This document shows positions 26,491 to 35,432 of a stretch of DNA of 64,000 bases, in pieces (positions within the stretch are counted from its first letter, which is position 1; each line of letters opens with the position of its first letter). The stretch comes from Bdellovibrionaceae bacterium UBA2339 (GTDB lineage Bacteria > Bdellovibrionota > Bdellovibrionia > Bdellovibrionales > JAMPXM01). The notes under the pieces are model-generated. The model worked only from the letters and a program-made list of their open reading frames with translations, had not been told where the DNA came from and searched no databases. The DNA lies in NCBI GenBank assembly GCA_002344785.1, contig DDUL01000006.1, positions 1 to 64,000 of the forward strand, given 5' to 3'. Position numbers and translations under genes: made by a program.

Positions 26491-26670
26491 ATGGCAAAGA
26501 AGGGCAAAGTTCGAATCATCACGCTGGAGTGCACTGAGGCCCGCAAAGAAGGCAAATCGCCCAGCCGTTACACCACAAAGAAGAACACGCAGACTCACCC
26601 GGAGCGTCTCGAAAAGAAGAAGTACAATCCGAGCTTGCGTCGTCACACCATGCATCGCGAATTGAAGTGA
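26491..26670 (+). CDS. rpmG: 50S ribosomal protein L33
   Basis: This 59-residue basic protein starts at ATG 26491 with GGAG 6 nt upstream. MAKKGKVRIITLECTEAR and YTTKKNTQTHPERLEKKKY are the L33 signature. The two C-x-x-C zinc pairs of some L33 forms are absent; only one cysteine remains, so this is the zinc-free type. A strong terminator follows at 26711. Unusually for rpmG, rpmB is not next to it. Confidence 0.96.
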   Translation: MAKKGKVRIITLECTEARKEGKSPSRYTTKKNTQTHPERLEKKKYNPSLRRHTMHRELK

Positions 26671-26710
26671 TGTGAATCGCTGAGAGCCAAAAACTCAGCG
26701 GACGCGTTTC

Positions 26711-26744
26711 AAAAATCCCAGCCACAGCGGCTGGGATTTTTTTT
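26711..26744. terminator. bidirectional rho-independent terminator
   Basis: TCCCAGCC, loop ACAGC, GGCTGGGA, flanked by A-run on the left (26711-26715) and eight T on the right (26737-26744). It ends rpmG on the plus strand and, read from the other side, the methyltransferase gene whose stop is at 26760. Confidence 0.92.
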
Positions 26745-26759
26745 GGAGTTCGCACCTCT

Positions 26760-27878
26760 CTAGGGTTTTCGGGCCACGCAAAGCTTCGCAAAGAATCCCG
26801 TGCCCGACTCAGAGTCCTGCACTTCAAAGCCTGCCTCGGCGACAAGCTTCGCCAATGGTTCAGCCAAGTAGCTCTTGTAGAATGGCTCGTGATACTGGAT
26901 CGGAAATTCGTCGAGCGCTTGTTGAAGTTCGGGCCGATCTCCCGTTTGCAAGCTATCGACGATGGCTAAGACGCCTCCGCTTCGCAATACGCGATAGGCT
27001 TCAGACAAAACGCGACGTCGTTCCTCCAAGGGCAATTCATGAAAGAGAAAGACCGAGGCCACGGCATCGAAGCTGGCGTCGCGAAACGGAGTCGCTGCCG
27101 CATCGGCCTGCACATAATCAATCCCATCAAAGTTTTGCCAAGGCAGATCCTTCAAGTTCTGAGCAGCGACACGCAAATACGGCGAACTCAAATCCAGTGC
27201 CGTCAGCTGAGCCTGCGGCAAAGCCATGCGCAAAAAGCGCGTGCTGCGTCCCGTTCCCGCGCCAAGTTCTAGAACTCGCGTCGGCTTGGCGCGCACAAGC
27301 GGCGGCAACAGCAGTCTGCGCATGGCATCCGCCGCCCCAGCGAACAAGACCTCCACTTGGTGATCGTAAAGTTCAGCGGACTCGCGCGACAAATATCCAT
27401 CGATTTGAAAATGGAAATTTCGACGATAGTACTCAGGCACATTCTCGGCCAGAGCTTGTGCTGCGGGAGAAAAGGCTTTCGATTCGCGCTGATGCTTCTG
27501 ACGTCGACTCTTGAATCCGGTCCAAAACAGTTTCGGCATTCGCGCCAAGTGCGAACGCGGGCTTTCAGGAAGTAACACCTGCCACGGATAGACTTGCTCG
27601 CGAATATTTTGAAGATCCTTTTCGAGAAGCTCCACCAGCGCTCGGCGAGCCGCGCGAAACAATTCGGGTCGATCCGTCGGTAGCGGAGGTCGCTGGCCAG
27701 ATGCCAAGAATTCCACAATCGGTAAAAAGCCGCCTTCGAGGGTGAAAACCAGAGATCGGCCATGCGCCCATGCACGAAGCGCTTGTCCCCAGCCTGCCTG
27801 CAAATTTTCACGAAGTTGAGGCGTCGCCTCGCCGCTCAGCCACTTTCGAGCCCGCGCCTGTGTTTCCACTTTTGGCAT
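26760..27878 (-). CDS. class I SAM-dependent methyltransferase with N-terminal extension
   Basis: This is a 372-residue protein. The C-terminal half has a class I Rossmann methyltransferase fold: the SAM motif VLELGAGTGRSTRF near residue 215, LTALDLSSPYL (motif II acid), a VQADAAATPFRDASFDAVA stretch and VFLFHELP, then YRVLRSGGVLAIVD. This resembles UbiE/Mtf11-type enzymes acting on small molecules. The N-terminal about 190 residues are unrecognised, with a helical Arg/Gln-rich region. It uses the bidirectional terminator at its 3' end. The substrate is unknown. Confidence 0.85.
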   Translation of the reverse strand: MPKVETQARARKWLSGEATPQLRENLQAGWGQALRAWAHGRSLVFTLEGGFLPIVEFLASGQRPPLPTDRPELFRAARRALVELLEKDLQNIREQVYPWQVLLPESPRSHLARMPKLFWTGFKSRRQKHQRESKAFSPAAQALAENVPEYYRRNFHFQIDGYLSRESAELYDHQVEVLFAGAADAMRRLLLPPLVRAKPTRVLELGAGTGRSTRFLRMALPQAQLTALDLSSPYLRVAAQNLKDLPWQNFDGIDYVQADAAATPFRDASFDAVASVFLFHELPLEERRRVLSEAYRVLRSGGVLAIVDSLQTGDRPELQQALDEFPIQYHEPFYKSYLAEPLAKLVAEAGFEVQDSESGTGFFAKLCVARKP

Positions 27879-28042
27879 TTGCGCCCTCCCTTTGAAGCAC
27901 CTTGAAAGCCCTCAATAGCTCCTGGATGTTGATTTTATCCGAGTTCGCGGCCCTCGACCAAAACTTCAACCCGAGGTGACTTTTTCGTAAAGTTTTGCTG
28001 AACTTGGAGGCGGGACCTCAAGTCCATCCTGAGGAGGATCAA

Positions 28043-28714
28043 ATGTCGAAATGTCGCTTGGCCGCGATGGCCCTCGCTTCGATTTCCATAGGTTTAGTGG
28101 CCGGTCCGCTCACGGCCAATGCAGCAACGCCAAGTGCTGCGGCTAAGCCAGCTCTGAAAACGGGTCTTGATGCTCAGATTCCTCAGGGAGTCGCCGCCAC
28201 GGGTCGCCCAACTTCTCCCTTTTCGTGCGCGGATGTTCGCCGAGCTGCGATGCGACTCTCCGCCCACGCGACGAACTTGGCCAATCGGAACACCACTCGG
28301 ACACCCACGGGCGGCCCCTACAAGCGCCTGGAGGTCAGCTGCGCCGTGGCCGGTGGCGCCTTCTGCAGCGTGGAACAAAAAAGCGAACTTCGCGTGGCCT
28401 ATGACCCCAAACACCCTGACGCGGATGGCACGGGCTATGTTCGCTTCCCTGTCGTGAACGTCGGAACTGAATTCGCGGGCGTCAACTCCGCAGCCACCGA
28501 ACTGAAGCTGCTCTCCAGTCAAAATGTTTGCGGCACCGCGAGCATCTCACAAGGCAATGGCGTGTTGATCCGCTACCTGCCCGACTTCGATGTGATCAGC
28601 GACACCATCGCCTTTGGGGCCGATGGCAAAATCGTTTCGTGGACGCGCCTGAACAAGGACGGAAAAATCACGAACATGGCTTTCAACGCCGACGGCAGCA
28701 TCTCGGGGTTTTAA
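28043..28714 (+). CDS. secreted hypothetical protein
   Basis: This 223-residue protein starts at ATG 28043, chosen for the strong GAGGAGG 6 nt upstream. A clear Sec signal peptide (ALASISIGLVAGPLTANA, cleavage near residue 27) is followed by a Pro/Ala-rich linker. The mature part has four cysteines (FSCADV, VSCAVAGGAFCS, NVCGTA), suggesting two periplasmic disulphides. The C-terminus contains a repeat-like pair ADGKIVSWTRLNKDG / NADGSISGF. No family is recognised. Confidence 0.7.
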   Translation: MSKCRLAAMALASISIGLVAGPLTANAATPSAAAKPALKTGLDAQIPQGVAATGRPTSPFSCADVRRAAMRLSAHATNLANRNTTRTPTGGPYKRLEVSCAVAGGAFCSVEQKSELRVAYDPKHPDADGTGYVRFPVVNVGTEFAGVNSAATELKLLSSQNVCGTASISQGNGVLIRYLPDFDVISDTIAFGADGKIVSWTRLNKDGKITNMAFNADGSISGF

Positions 28715-28759
28715 TTTTTGCGACCGAAGAATTGTGGCTCATGAGTCACAACTTCGGCG

Positions 28760-29584
28760 TCAAAAACGATACGCGACACTGAAGCGCCCCAGCGTCCAAC
28801 GTGGAAATAGTCTCACCACGCGAATCGCTTGTTCGACGGACTCGCGATCCTCGCGATCCGTCACGGCGTCTAGAAATGGCGCCGAATTCTTCGTGGTGAT
28901 CAGCGGCTGAGCCCAACTGAAAAGATCAACGCCCCAACCCCAATGTGCCTGCTGCAAATTTCCCCAAAGTCGGCGATAGCCGATGCTTCCCACAACTCCC
29001 AGGGTCTGCAAATCCACCACATCAAGGCTCGGATACACTCCACCGCTCAGTCGACTCAGCAGCGCATCGCCAAGGCGAATTTGAAAGCTGTTAAGGCTCA
29101 AGCCCCAGCGAAAATTCCAACCTTGAAGCGCATTCGCCGATTCACCAATCGGACTGATGAAGTTCAGCTGCAGACGCTTTTCCGACATCGAACCCAAATC
29201 TTTCAAAATCCAAGGAACACTCACGCTGGCGCTGGCGTAATCCAACTCGACAGTTTCCCCCAGGACTTGCCCCTGCACGGCGACGCCCCACTTGCTCGGC
29301 AACAGCAGATCCAATGGAGCATACTGCAGGCGTACAGCGCGCATAGATTCCATTTTGTTCGAGGCCACAGGCGGCTGAGAGGACGTGTCCACCGCCTCGC
29401 TTGCGGGCTCAGATTGCGCCGCCCCCGCCACAGTTACCAAACTCAGCGCCGAAGCAGTGAGCATCGCCATCATCACCAAGGCGAAGAACTGCTCGCCGCT
29501 TCTCAGGTATCGATTTGGGCTTCGATCATGGTTTTGAATTTTTCGAAGTTGTGTTTGTTGTCGCATGAGCTGGGATGAGGTCAT
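28760..29584 (-). CDS. predicted outer-membrane or periplasmic beta-rich protein
   Basis: This is a 274-residue protein with GGAGGAG 9 nt before its ATG. An N-terminal polar stretch precedes a hydrophobic signal (FFALVMMAMLTASALSL) and an Ala/Ser-rich linker. The rest alternates polar and aromatic residues in strand-like runs (WGVAVQGQVLG, LSLNSFQIRLG, GVVGSIGYRRLW), and the protein ends in VAYRF. A C-terminal aromatic residue is the usual outer-membrane barrel signal. No specific family is recognised. It lies downstream of the prepilin operon on the same strand. Confidence 0.6.
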   Translation of the reverse strand: MTSSQLMRQQTQLRKIQNHDRSPNRYLRSGEQFFALVMMAMLTASALSLVTVAGAAQSEPASEAVDTSSQPPVASNKMESMRAVRLQYAPLDLLLPSKWGVAVQGQVLGETVELDYASASVSVPWILKDLGSMSEKRLQLNFISPIGESANALQGWNFRWGLSLNSFQIRLGDALLSRLSGGVYPSLDVVDLQTLGVVGSIGYRRLWGNLQQAHWGWGVDLFSWAQPLITTKNSAPFLDAVTDREDRESVEQAIRVVRLFPRWTLGRFSVAYRF

Positions 29585-29661
29585 CGAGTGGGGCTCCTCC
29601 GTTGAGTCAGGAGAAGCTCTCAGGTCACAGCACCAACTGGCAACCTCTTCTCAAAGCGTCA

Positions 29662-29679
29662 GGCCGCCCTCAGGCGGCC
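29662..29679 (-). terminator. possible hairpin terminator after the EF-hand-like gene
   Basis: A perfect 7-bp GC stem GGCCGCC/GGCGGCC with loop CTCA lies 43 nt past the stop at 29722 (minus strand). The downstream T-run is poor (ACGCTTTG), so it may be only an mRNA-stabilising hairpin. Confidence 0.4.
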
Positions 29680-29721
29680 CGCTCAGAAACCCAAACTCTC
29701 ATCTCGAGAATGCGAACTCGC

Positions 29722-31026
29722 TCACTGAGAAGCCGGAGCGCGCGCCGCCTCAGACTTCGCAGCCTTCTTTTGAGGCGAGGCTTGCCTTTGCGCCTTCGGT
29801 GCAGCGGGAGACTTCATCTGGATGGCCTCGACCGTCTCGCCTTGCGGACCAAACCAGACATCGACGACCTGCACGGACTTACCCTTGACGATCGCCGTAC
29901 TTCGCTCGCGAAGTTCGGCGCGCGCGGCAACCGGAGTCACGATGTTCTTTTCATACTTCAATGAAATTTCCGTCAGCCCCTCGTCGGCCAAACTCTTAAG
30001 CTCTCCCGGATCTGAAACGCCGTTGGCGTTCGCGTCGCGCCAGAGCAGAAGCTTGCCGTAATTTTTGTCCTTCGAACTGATCTTTCTGTCTTTGTTGGAA
30101 TCCAGCTTCGCCAGCGCATCAAAGCCATTGGCGATCTTTCGCGACTCGTCCTCACCAAACAGCTCGTCTTTCTCCGAAATTTTGCCATCACCGTTTCGAT
30201 CCATCGCCAAGATGGCCCAGTTTCCTGCCTCAGGCCAGTAGATGCTGCCTTTGGTGGGGCTCAAAGGAAAGCGGCTCACGGAAGTGAACTGCGGTCGCTC
30301 GTCGCCAAAGAAAACCATGATCGGCGAGAAGTATCCGCCACAGAAACCGGTTTGCCCGGGGAAGGCCGAGCGAATTTCAAGTGAAGAGTGATCCGAGCTC
30401 AAAGCCCAAGTGGTTGACGACGACAACGGGCCTGTGTTGGCCATGTAAGTGCCGCCACTCACTCCTTCTTGAAAGAACGAAATCGAGCGAACTGGATGCG
30501 CCTGCGCCTTGATGGTCACTTCACCTTTTTCGGAAAGCGATTCTGTCACGCGAATACCGTCAGGGATCACCATGCTGATCACATTTCCCGCACGCGTGGC
30601 CCGAAGACCTGAAGTGCTCAGACCCGTCGCCGTAATCGGCACGCTTTGCTCGGTGTTGTCAGCCGTTGGAACGACCAAATCACCTTTGAACTGAACTTCG
30701 ACCGACGCATCTTTGTCGTCGTTGGTTTTCAGACCAATCGTCATCTTCACATTCGCATCGGGAGAAAGTGGATTCGCCACACTTCTCAAATTAGTGCCGA
30801 AGCAAGATGCATAGAAGCGCACCTGCAACGTCTTGGTCGCGTCATAGCTTCGCGCCAAGCTGCCATTCATGACGATGTCACTCATGTTCGCCGAAGGCGC
30901 CGGAAGCACATCACCGGCCCAAGATTTTTGACTGAAGTAGAATGAGGCCAAGAGCCCGGCGCTCATCAAGAAAAAGCGGAGCCAAACCATGCCACGCGAA
31001 TCGATCGCGACTTGCACTTTCGCCAT
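29722..31026 (-). CDS. exported protein with EF-hand/dockerin-like calcium motifs
   Basis: This is a 434-residue protein. An N-terminal signal-anchor segment (WLRFFLMSAGLLASFYF, ending QKSWAGD) suggests export. Near residue 290 is DRNGDGKISEKDELFG, near 325 DSNKDRKISSKDKNYG, and near 345 DANANGVSDPGELKSL, all calcium-loop motifs of the type found in RTX-like and surface calcium-binding proteins. The C-terminus is a Lys/Ala/Pro-rich tail. The ATG at 31026 is preferred, since the longer frame to 31098 overlaps the upstream prepilin gene. It is the last gene of the prepilin operon, so it may assemble with or cap that structure (inference). Confidence 0.7.
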   Translation of the reverse strand: MAKVQVAIDSRGMVWLRFFLMSAGLLASFYFSQKSWAGDVLPAPSANMSDIVMNGSLARSYDATKTLQVRFYASCFGTNLRSVANPLSPDANVKMTIGLKTNDDKDASVEVQFKGDLVVPTADNTEQSVPITATGLSTSGLRATRAGNVISMVIPDGIRVTESLSEKGEVTIKAQAHPVRSISFFQEGVSGGTYMANTGPLSSSTTWALSSDHSSLEIRSAFPGQTGFCGGYFSPIMVFFGDERPQFTSVSRFPLSPTKGSIYWPEAGNWAILAMDRNGDGKISEKDELFGEDESRKIANGFDALAKLDSNKDRKISSKDKNYGKLLLWRDANANGVSDPGELKSLADEGLTEISLKYEKNIVTPVAARAELRERSTAIVKGKSVQVVDVWFGPQGETVEAIQMKSPAAPKAQRQASPQKKAAKSEAARAPASQ

Positions 31027-31054
31027 ATTGTCCCCCACGTCGCTTTCCACGAGC

Positions 31055-32026
31055 CTAAGGCCGTTTTCGGAAAGTGACTTCATAAGAAAGAATAGCAAGG
31101 TTCGTCGCTCGCCGACGAATTATCAGTTGCTCAATATCGACACCGACCACCATGGGCGATTGAAAAGCTGAATTAGTCCAAGTACTTCGCACCAATTCGT
31201 AAGTTCCTTTAACAGACGCGCGTTCGCGCAAAGTGTATCGAACTGGTACAACTTTCGTCGCCATCATCATCACCGAAGCACCGCCCACAGGAGGCGCGAG
31301 TCGTAAAAACCGATCGGGATCCTGAGCCGAGACTTGATCAATCGGAAAACGATAATCAAACACCCCACCCAAATTATTGGCGAGCAAGGTGTTGCCATCG
31401 TGAATGCCCAACCAAGATGGCTGGCGAGGCGGAACTGTGGGGTCTTGGGTTTTGCCGGCGGGCTTCAACCACACAGGGGCAAATAACAAAAAGGCGTCGC
31501 CCTTCACCCAATGCGACCCAAACAGATTTTTCATATAATCCAAGTACTGAAAGCCGCGAAACTCCAACTTCCCTGAAGTTCCAAGCGCCGTGGGCGGCTG
31601 ACTTAAGTACATCGCGGCCGGATCGATCATCTTAAGTGGCGCATCTGTCGGCGAAGTCAGAAACGTGACTTCCTTAATCTTGCTGGTGGGAGAAATCGTC
31701 AAAGTTCTGGTTCGCAAATTCGTCGGAATGTTGGAGATCTCCGCATCCATATACAGATCAAAGAGATCTCGCCCCTCATCGTCCTTGATCGTCAGTGCCC
31801 CAAATGAAAGTGCAGCCTGACTCAAGTCGCGCCACAAAAACTGGTCGATCACCACACCCGTCATGCGATCTTCAAGCTTGGCCGTAATGTTGCGAACCCG
31901 CTGTGTGTTGTCCAAAAACATATACATCAGAGCCACGACCACAATGAGGCCAATTCCAGTGGTCATCACCACTTCGGTGAGCGTGACGCCTCGCCGTGAC
32001 CTGATCGGCAATGCGAACTTCATCAT
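31055..32026 (-). CDS. type IV prepilin-like protein (PilW-like)
   Basis: This is a 323-residue protein with a class III (prepilin) signal: basic leader, then RRGVTLTEVVMTTGIGLIVV with the glutamate at position +5 of the predicted mature chain and a hydrophobic helix. The large beta-rich C-terminal domain is typical of minor pilins such as PilW. The ATG overlaps the stop of the upstream prepilin gene (ATGA). It is processed by a prepilin peptidase (not in this window) and inserted in a pilus or type II pseudopilus. Confidence 0.82.
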   Translation of the reverse strand: MMKFALPIRSRRGVTLTEVVMTTGIGLIVVVALMYMFLDNTQRVRNITAKLEDRMTGVVIDQFLWRDLSQAALSFGALTIKDDEGRDLFDLYMDAEISNIPTNLRTRTLTISPTSKIKEVTFLTSPTDAPLKMIDPAAMYLSQPPTALGTSGKLEFRGFQYLDYMKNLFGSHWVKGDAFLLFAPVWLKPAGKTQDPTVPPRQPSWLGIHDGNTLLANNLGGVFDYRFPIDQVSAQDPDRFLRLAPPVGGASVMMMATKVVPVRYTLRERASVKGTYELVRSTWTNSAFQSPMVVGVDIEQLIIRRRATNLAILSYEVTFRKRP

Positions 32027-32469
32027 GAACCACCACCGATGATGTAAGTGTAGTCGCGAGCCTCTTCACCGATTGACGGATGCTTGATGCGAACTCGTAG
32101 CCGGTAAGCACCCGGCACGAGCGCGTGGGGCTGCAACACAAAGCCGAGTCGACCCGCGCAATCCGGACACTGATCGACAGGCAATACGCGATCATCATCC
32201 CAGGCCCAAGGCAGCTTTGCCGGGTCCAAGAGATTTGAAACATGCGTTTCCGATGTGTCGAAGTTCACCTGATACGAAGGCGCGTTCTTGATGATCGTTT
32301 GCAGCACGGACTGTAGGGCCTTTTCTCGACCCCGCGTCGCATTCACTTTTGAAGCTGCACTCAGCGTGGTCTGCGCCGAGGAGATCATCACGAAAATGGC
32401 GATACCCGAAATCGCCAAGGCCATAAGAAGTTCAACCAAACTCAATCCTCTCCGCGAGCGCCAGTTCAT
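32023..32469 (-). CDS. small type IV prepilin-like protein
   Basis: This 148-residue protein begins MNWRSRRGLSLVELLMALA, a canonical prepilin signal with G/L-S-L-V-E. GAGGTGG precedes the ATG at 32469. The C-terminal domain contains a C-x-x-C (DQCPDCAG) and ends in GGGS. Its ATG overlaps the stop of the 900-residue upstream gene, and its own stop overlaps the start of the PilW-like gene, so the three are translated as a unit. It is probably a minor pilin or pseudopilin (PulI/PulJ-like). Confidence 0.85.
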   Translation of the reverse strand: MNWRSRRGLSLVELLMALAISGIAIFVMISSAQTTLSAASKVNATRGREKALQSVLQTIIKNAPSYQVNFDTSETHVSNLLDPAKLPWAWDDDRVLPVDQCPDCAGRLGFVLQPHALVPGAYRLRVRIKHPSIGEEARDYTYIIGGGS

Positions 32470-35168
32470 AGCACCACCTCGCTGGAGAGAAACTTGATCT
32501 TGAGCCGCTGCGGTCGGCTCTTGCACGACGTGGCCGAAGCTCCTGGCAACAATCCACAGTCCGGATCGACGGTCGACCATTGCATAGGATTGGACTTGTC
32601 GCGCAGAGAGATCGGCAAACAACGGTACTGATCCGCCAATCGACTGAGATTGGGATAGGGATGCCAGAGCGGATTGTTGATATCAATGCCCGGGCAAGCG
32701 CTCGTGGTGCCATACAAAATTCCGAGTCGGCGCAACTCATCGATCGCCGACTGATTGTGAATGGAGCTCATCGTGATCCCGTGCCGCAGAGCCGAGTCAT
32801 CAATGACCGAATTGAGCGCAATAATGGTCCCGATGATTCGAAGCGGCCGATCCCGAGGCTCGATGGTCAGCAAGTCGCAAGTGAAAAAGCCCGCGACGAC
32901 CTCGGCCGAGGCTTTGATTCGACACTCCGTCACCGTGGAGTAAATCAAGAAGTCGCGCTTCGCCACCGGCGTCGCACTGGAATTGGCCGCATCCAATTCG
33001 AGGATGCCGTCGATGGGTCGATATCGCCACGAGTGCCGACTGGCCGCCGCAAAGGAAACATCCCAGGCCACTGGCGAGAACGAGCTCACCGGCGAACTTG
33101 GCGCGCAGGCTTCGTTCAAGGCCGCGTAGTCTTCGATGACATCCAAAGTTTCCGGAGGCACAGGAAGTTTGCCATCGGTGCGGGCAAAGCTTGTGGGCAC
33201 GCCGTACTCTTTTTCGATAGTTCCAAAATCATAGGCGGAGTTACTGTCTTTATAATTGAGCGTGAGTGCGTTGTTGTAGCGAGATTTCGCCGGCTCTTTG
33301 TTCAAGTCGCGATTCTGATGGCCCTTGCTGAACCCCACATCCAAGCCCCAGACTCGAGCGCGAAATCCCGTCAGCATGTTGAACTGATTCTCAACGCTCA
33401 CCCTAACATCCACTTGATGCGGCTGATCCTTCATATTGAAGACGACTTTAAAGACTTCAATGCGGATGCGCGGCGGATCCTTCTCGGCGGCAATCGCGCG
33501 ATCGCGAAGCACCTTGAGATCATTGATCTCTTTGTTGATCGCGTTGATCTGCTTTTCCAAGGCCTCAGCCTTTTTGGGATCCTTTTCGTCTTCGAGTTTG
33601 TCTTTGAGTTTGTCTCGATCCTCTTCAAGGTCATCAATGCGCTTGATGTAAATGTCTTTGTCCAAAAACTTCGGCGTCAGCACCACCGAGCCGCCGCGCC
33701 CTAAGTCCACGCGGACTCGCGCATTCTCGGCTTTGCTGGGATCCTTGGCGTATTGCTTCACGTAATTTTCATTGAAGCTTTCGATCTCGACGGTGGTCAC
33801 GTAGTCCCCGCCTTTGACGATCGTCGGCTCCTGAACATGCGCGGAGTTCCCTCCGCTCTTATGATTGTGATCCACTTTGTGAGGCGTGGTCTGCTCACTG
33901 AAGAAATTCAATTCGGTCCAACTGAGTCGGAAAGTTTCCTGCGACATGTTCGAGGACATCGACTTCCACACCAGCGAAGAGTTGTCCGTCGCCGACAAAT
34001 TGCTCAGCACTTGGTTTCGCCGAATGCACATTTGCAGAAGCGACGGATCCGGATTGTAGGCCGGGATGTCGCCGATCAAGGCCTGCAGACCGCGATCGAA
34101 CTCACCATCTCGCTCCACGCCCGCCAACAAACCCGAATAGCCGCGAATCGAGGCGAAGTAGTCGTCTCCGGCGCCGCCAGCGGTTTGCGTGGCAAATGGC
34201 TGATCACCTCGGCGCAAGATGCCATTTCCAAGCACGAGTTTTTCGACAAACGTCGCCGTCGGCGTGCGAAGTTCCTTCTCGATCGGAATATGCACGTCAC
34301 GATTCACATACACGGGACTTTCAAAGCGAATGCCCCGCACTTGCGAGCGCTCATAGCCGACAACGGGAAACACATGATTGCCCGGCTTCAAATCCAAGGG
34401 CACGGGGCGATCCAAGTACAAATCGCGAGGCAAAATGAGCGTAAACGCCGATAGCTCTCGTGGCATGACCGCAAACTGCGTGACCAAAGTGACCTTTCGT
34501 TCTTCGGTACTTTCCGCATCGGCGATGGTGCCTGTGACCGTCAGCCGCACATAGCCCTCGCGCCCGCGAATCGGAAGGCGCAAATCCGACGTGCGCTGCA
34601 CTTTGATTTCGAGTTTTGAAAGCTTACCGGCACCTGACTGTTGCAGCGCCGAGGCCAAAGGATGTGAAACAGGAAGCGCTGAAGGCGTCAGTACCGTTGA
34701 GAATTCATCCAGCGTCACCGGGCTTCCCAATTTCAAATCGGGATTGGCGACCTTCAATTCATTGATGTAGGCCACCTGCGGTGGCGTCAGCAAAAGTCTT
34801 TCCGTGCTGCGAGGATGATCGAGCAAGCAAATCTCATCGCGCACCCAATTGTCCGTAAAGCACCAGCGCCGCTTCATACCGGCCGCGGTGTAATTCGCGA
34901 CACTTTCCAAAACCGCTCGCGACAAAATCAAGTCGCTTCCGCGCTCGGCCGTATTCTTCAACGACGTCATGGTCTGCAACATCATATTGCCCGCGAAGAT
35001 CGCGACGCCGGCGATCACCACAACTATCGGCAACACATTGGCACGTTTGGATTTCAAACTCGCACGCGCCGCCTCGGTCATCGATCGCACGAATCCGAGG
35101 AGGACCGCTGAGCGCAAACGGCGCGCTTCAGCTCGCTGCTTGACGCGTTGATAAACTGCTGAGTTCAA
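32466..35168 (-). CDS. large single-span membrane protein heading the prepilin operon
   Basis: This is a 900-residue protein with a hydrophobic helix near its N-terminus (ANVLPIVVVIAGVAIFAGNMM) after a basic segment, as in PilX/TadG-type pilus proteins, but with no G-F-x-x-x-E prepilin motif. The rest is mostly beta-rich, with a helical coiled coil at about residues 520-580 (KLKDKLEDEKDPKKAEALEK). A TTG at 35168 with GGGGAG 5 nt upstream is taken as start; an ATG at 35081 (871 residues) is the alternative. No family is recognised. The tight overlap with two prepilin genes suggests it is a tip adhesin or assembly partner (inference). Confidence 0.6.
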   Translation of the reverse strand: MNSAVYQRVKQRAEARRLRSAVLLGFVRSMTEAARASLKSKRANVLPIVVVIAGVAIFAGNMMLQTMTSLKNTAERGSDLILSRAVLESVANYTAAGMKRRWCFTDNWVRDEICLLDHPRSTERLLLTPPQVAYINELKVANPDLKLGSPVTLDEFSTVLTPSALPVSHPLASALQQSGAGKLSKLEIKVQRTSDLRLPIRGREGYVRLTVTGTIADAESTEERKVTLVTQFAVMPRELSAFTLILPRDLYLDRPVPLDLKPGNHVFPVVGYERSQVRGIRFESPVYVNRDVHIPIEKELRTPTATFVEKLVLGNGILRRGDQPFATQTAGGAGDDYFASIRGYSGLLAGVERDGEFDRGLQALIGDIPAYNPDPSLLQMCIRRNQVLSNLSATDNSSLVWKSMSSNMSQETFRLSWTELNFFSEQTTPHKVDHNHKSGGNSAHVQEPTIVKGGDYVTTVEIESFNENYVKQYAKDPSKAENARVRVDLGRGGSVVLTPKFLDKDIYIKRIDDLEEDRDKLKDKLEDEKDPKKAEALEKQINAINKEINDLKVLRDRAIAAEKDPPRIRIEVFKVVFNMKDQPHQVDVRVSVENQFNMLTGFRARVWGLDVGFSKGHQNRDLNKEPAKSRYNNALTLNYKDSNSAYDFGTIEKEYGVPTSFARTDGKLPVPPETLDVIEDYAALNEACAPSSPVSSFSPVAWDVSFAAASRHSWRYRPIDGILELDAANSSATPVAKRDFLIYSTVTECRIKASAEVVAGFFTCDLLTIEPRDRPLRIIGTIIALNSVIDDSALRHGITMSSIHNQSAIDELRRLGILYGTTSACPGIDINNPLWHPYPNLSRLADQYRCLPISLRDKSNPMQWSTVDPDCGLLPGASATSCKSRPQRLKIKFLSSEVVL

Positions 35169-35432
35169 AGCTGCTCCCCAAATGCAAATACATGCATTCG
35201 GACCCGCCGCCAAACGAGTCCACGTTCGACCTGTCCCTCTATCCTATGCATCTCTTTGCAGGAGGAAAACCCTACGACTCAAAATAAGACTCGACCTTCG
35301 TCGCAAGAGCCATAGAGCACTCGGCGGCCCGGCCTCGGGGCCTGATGTTTGTCTCTTTCATCGCCGTGAACGCAATTCGCCGCGATTTACCTTGGCGGCT
35401 TGAAACTTTGCCCGCTAGCTTTGAATCTCAAA

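Noticed and set aside
32580..33704. A 374-codon plus-strand frame
   Set aside because: It is antisense to the 900-residue prepilin-operon protein, which is tied to its neighbours by start/stop overlaps; Arg/His-rich shadow composition.
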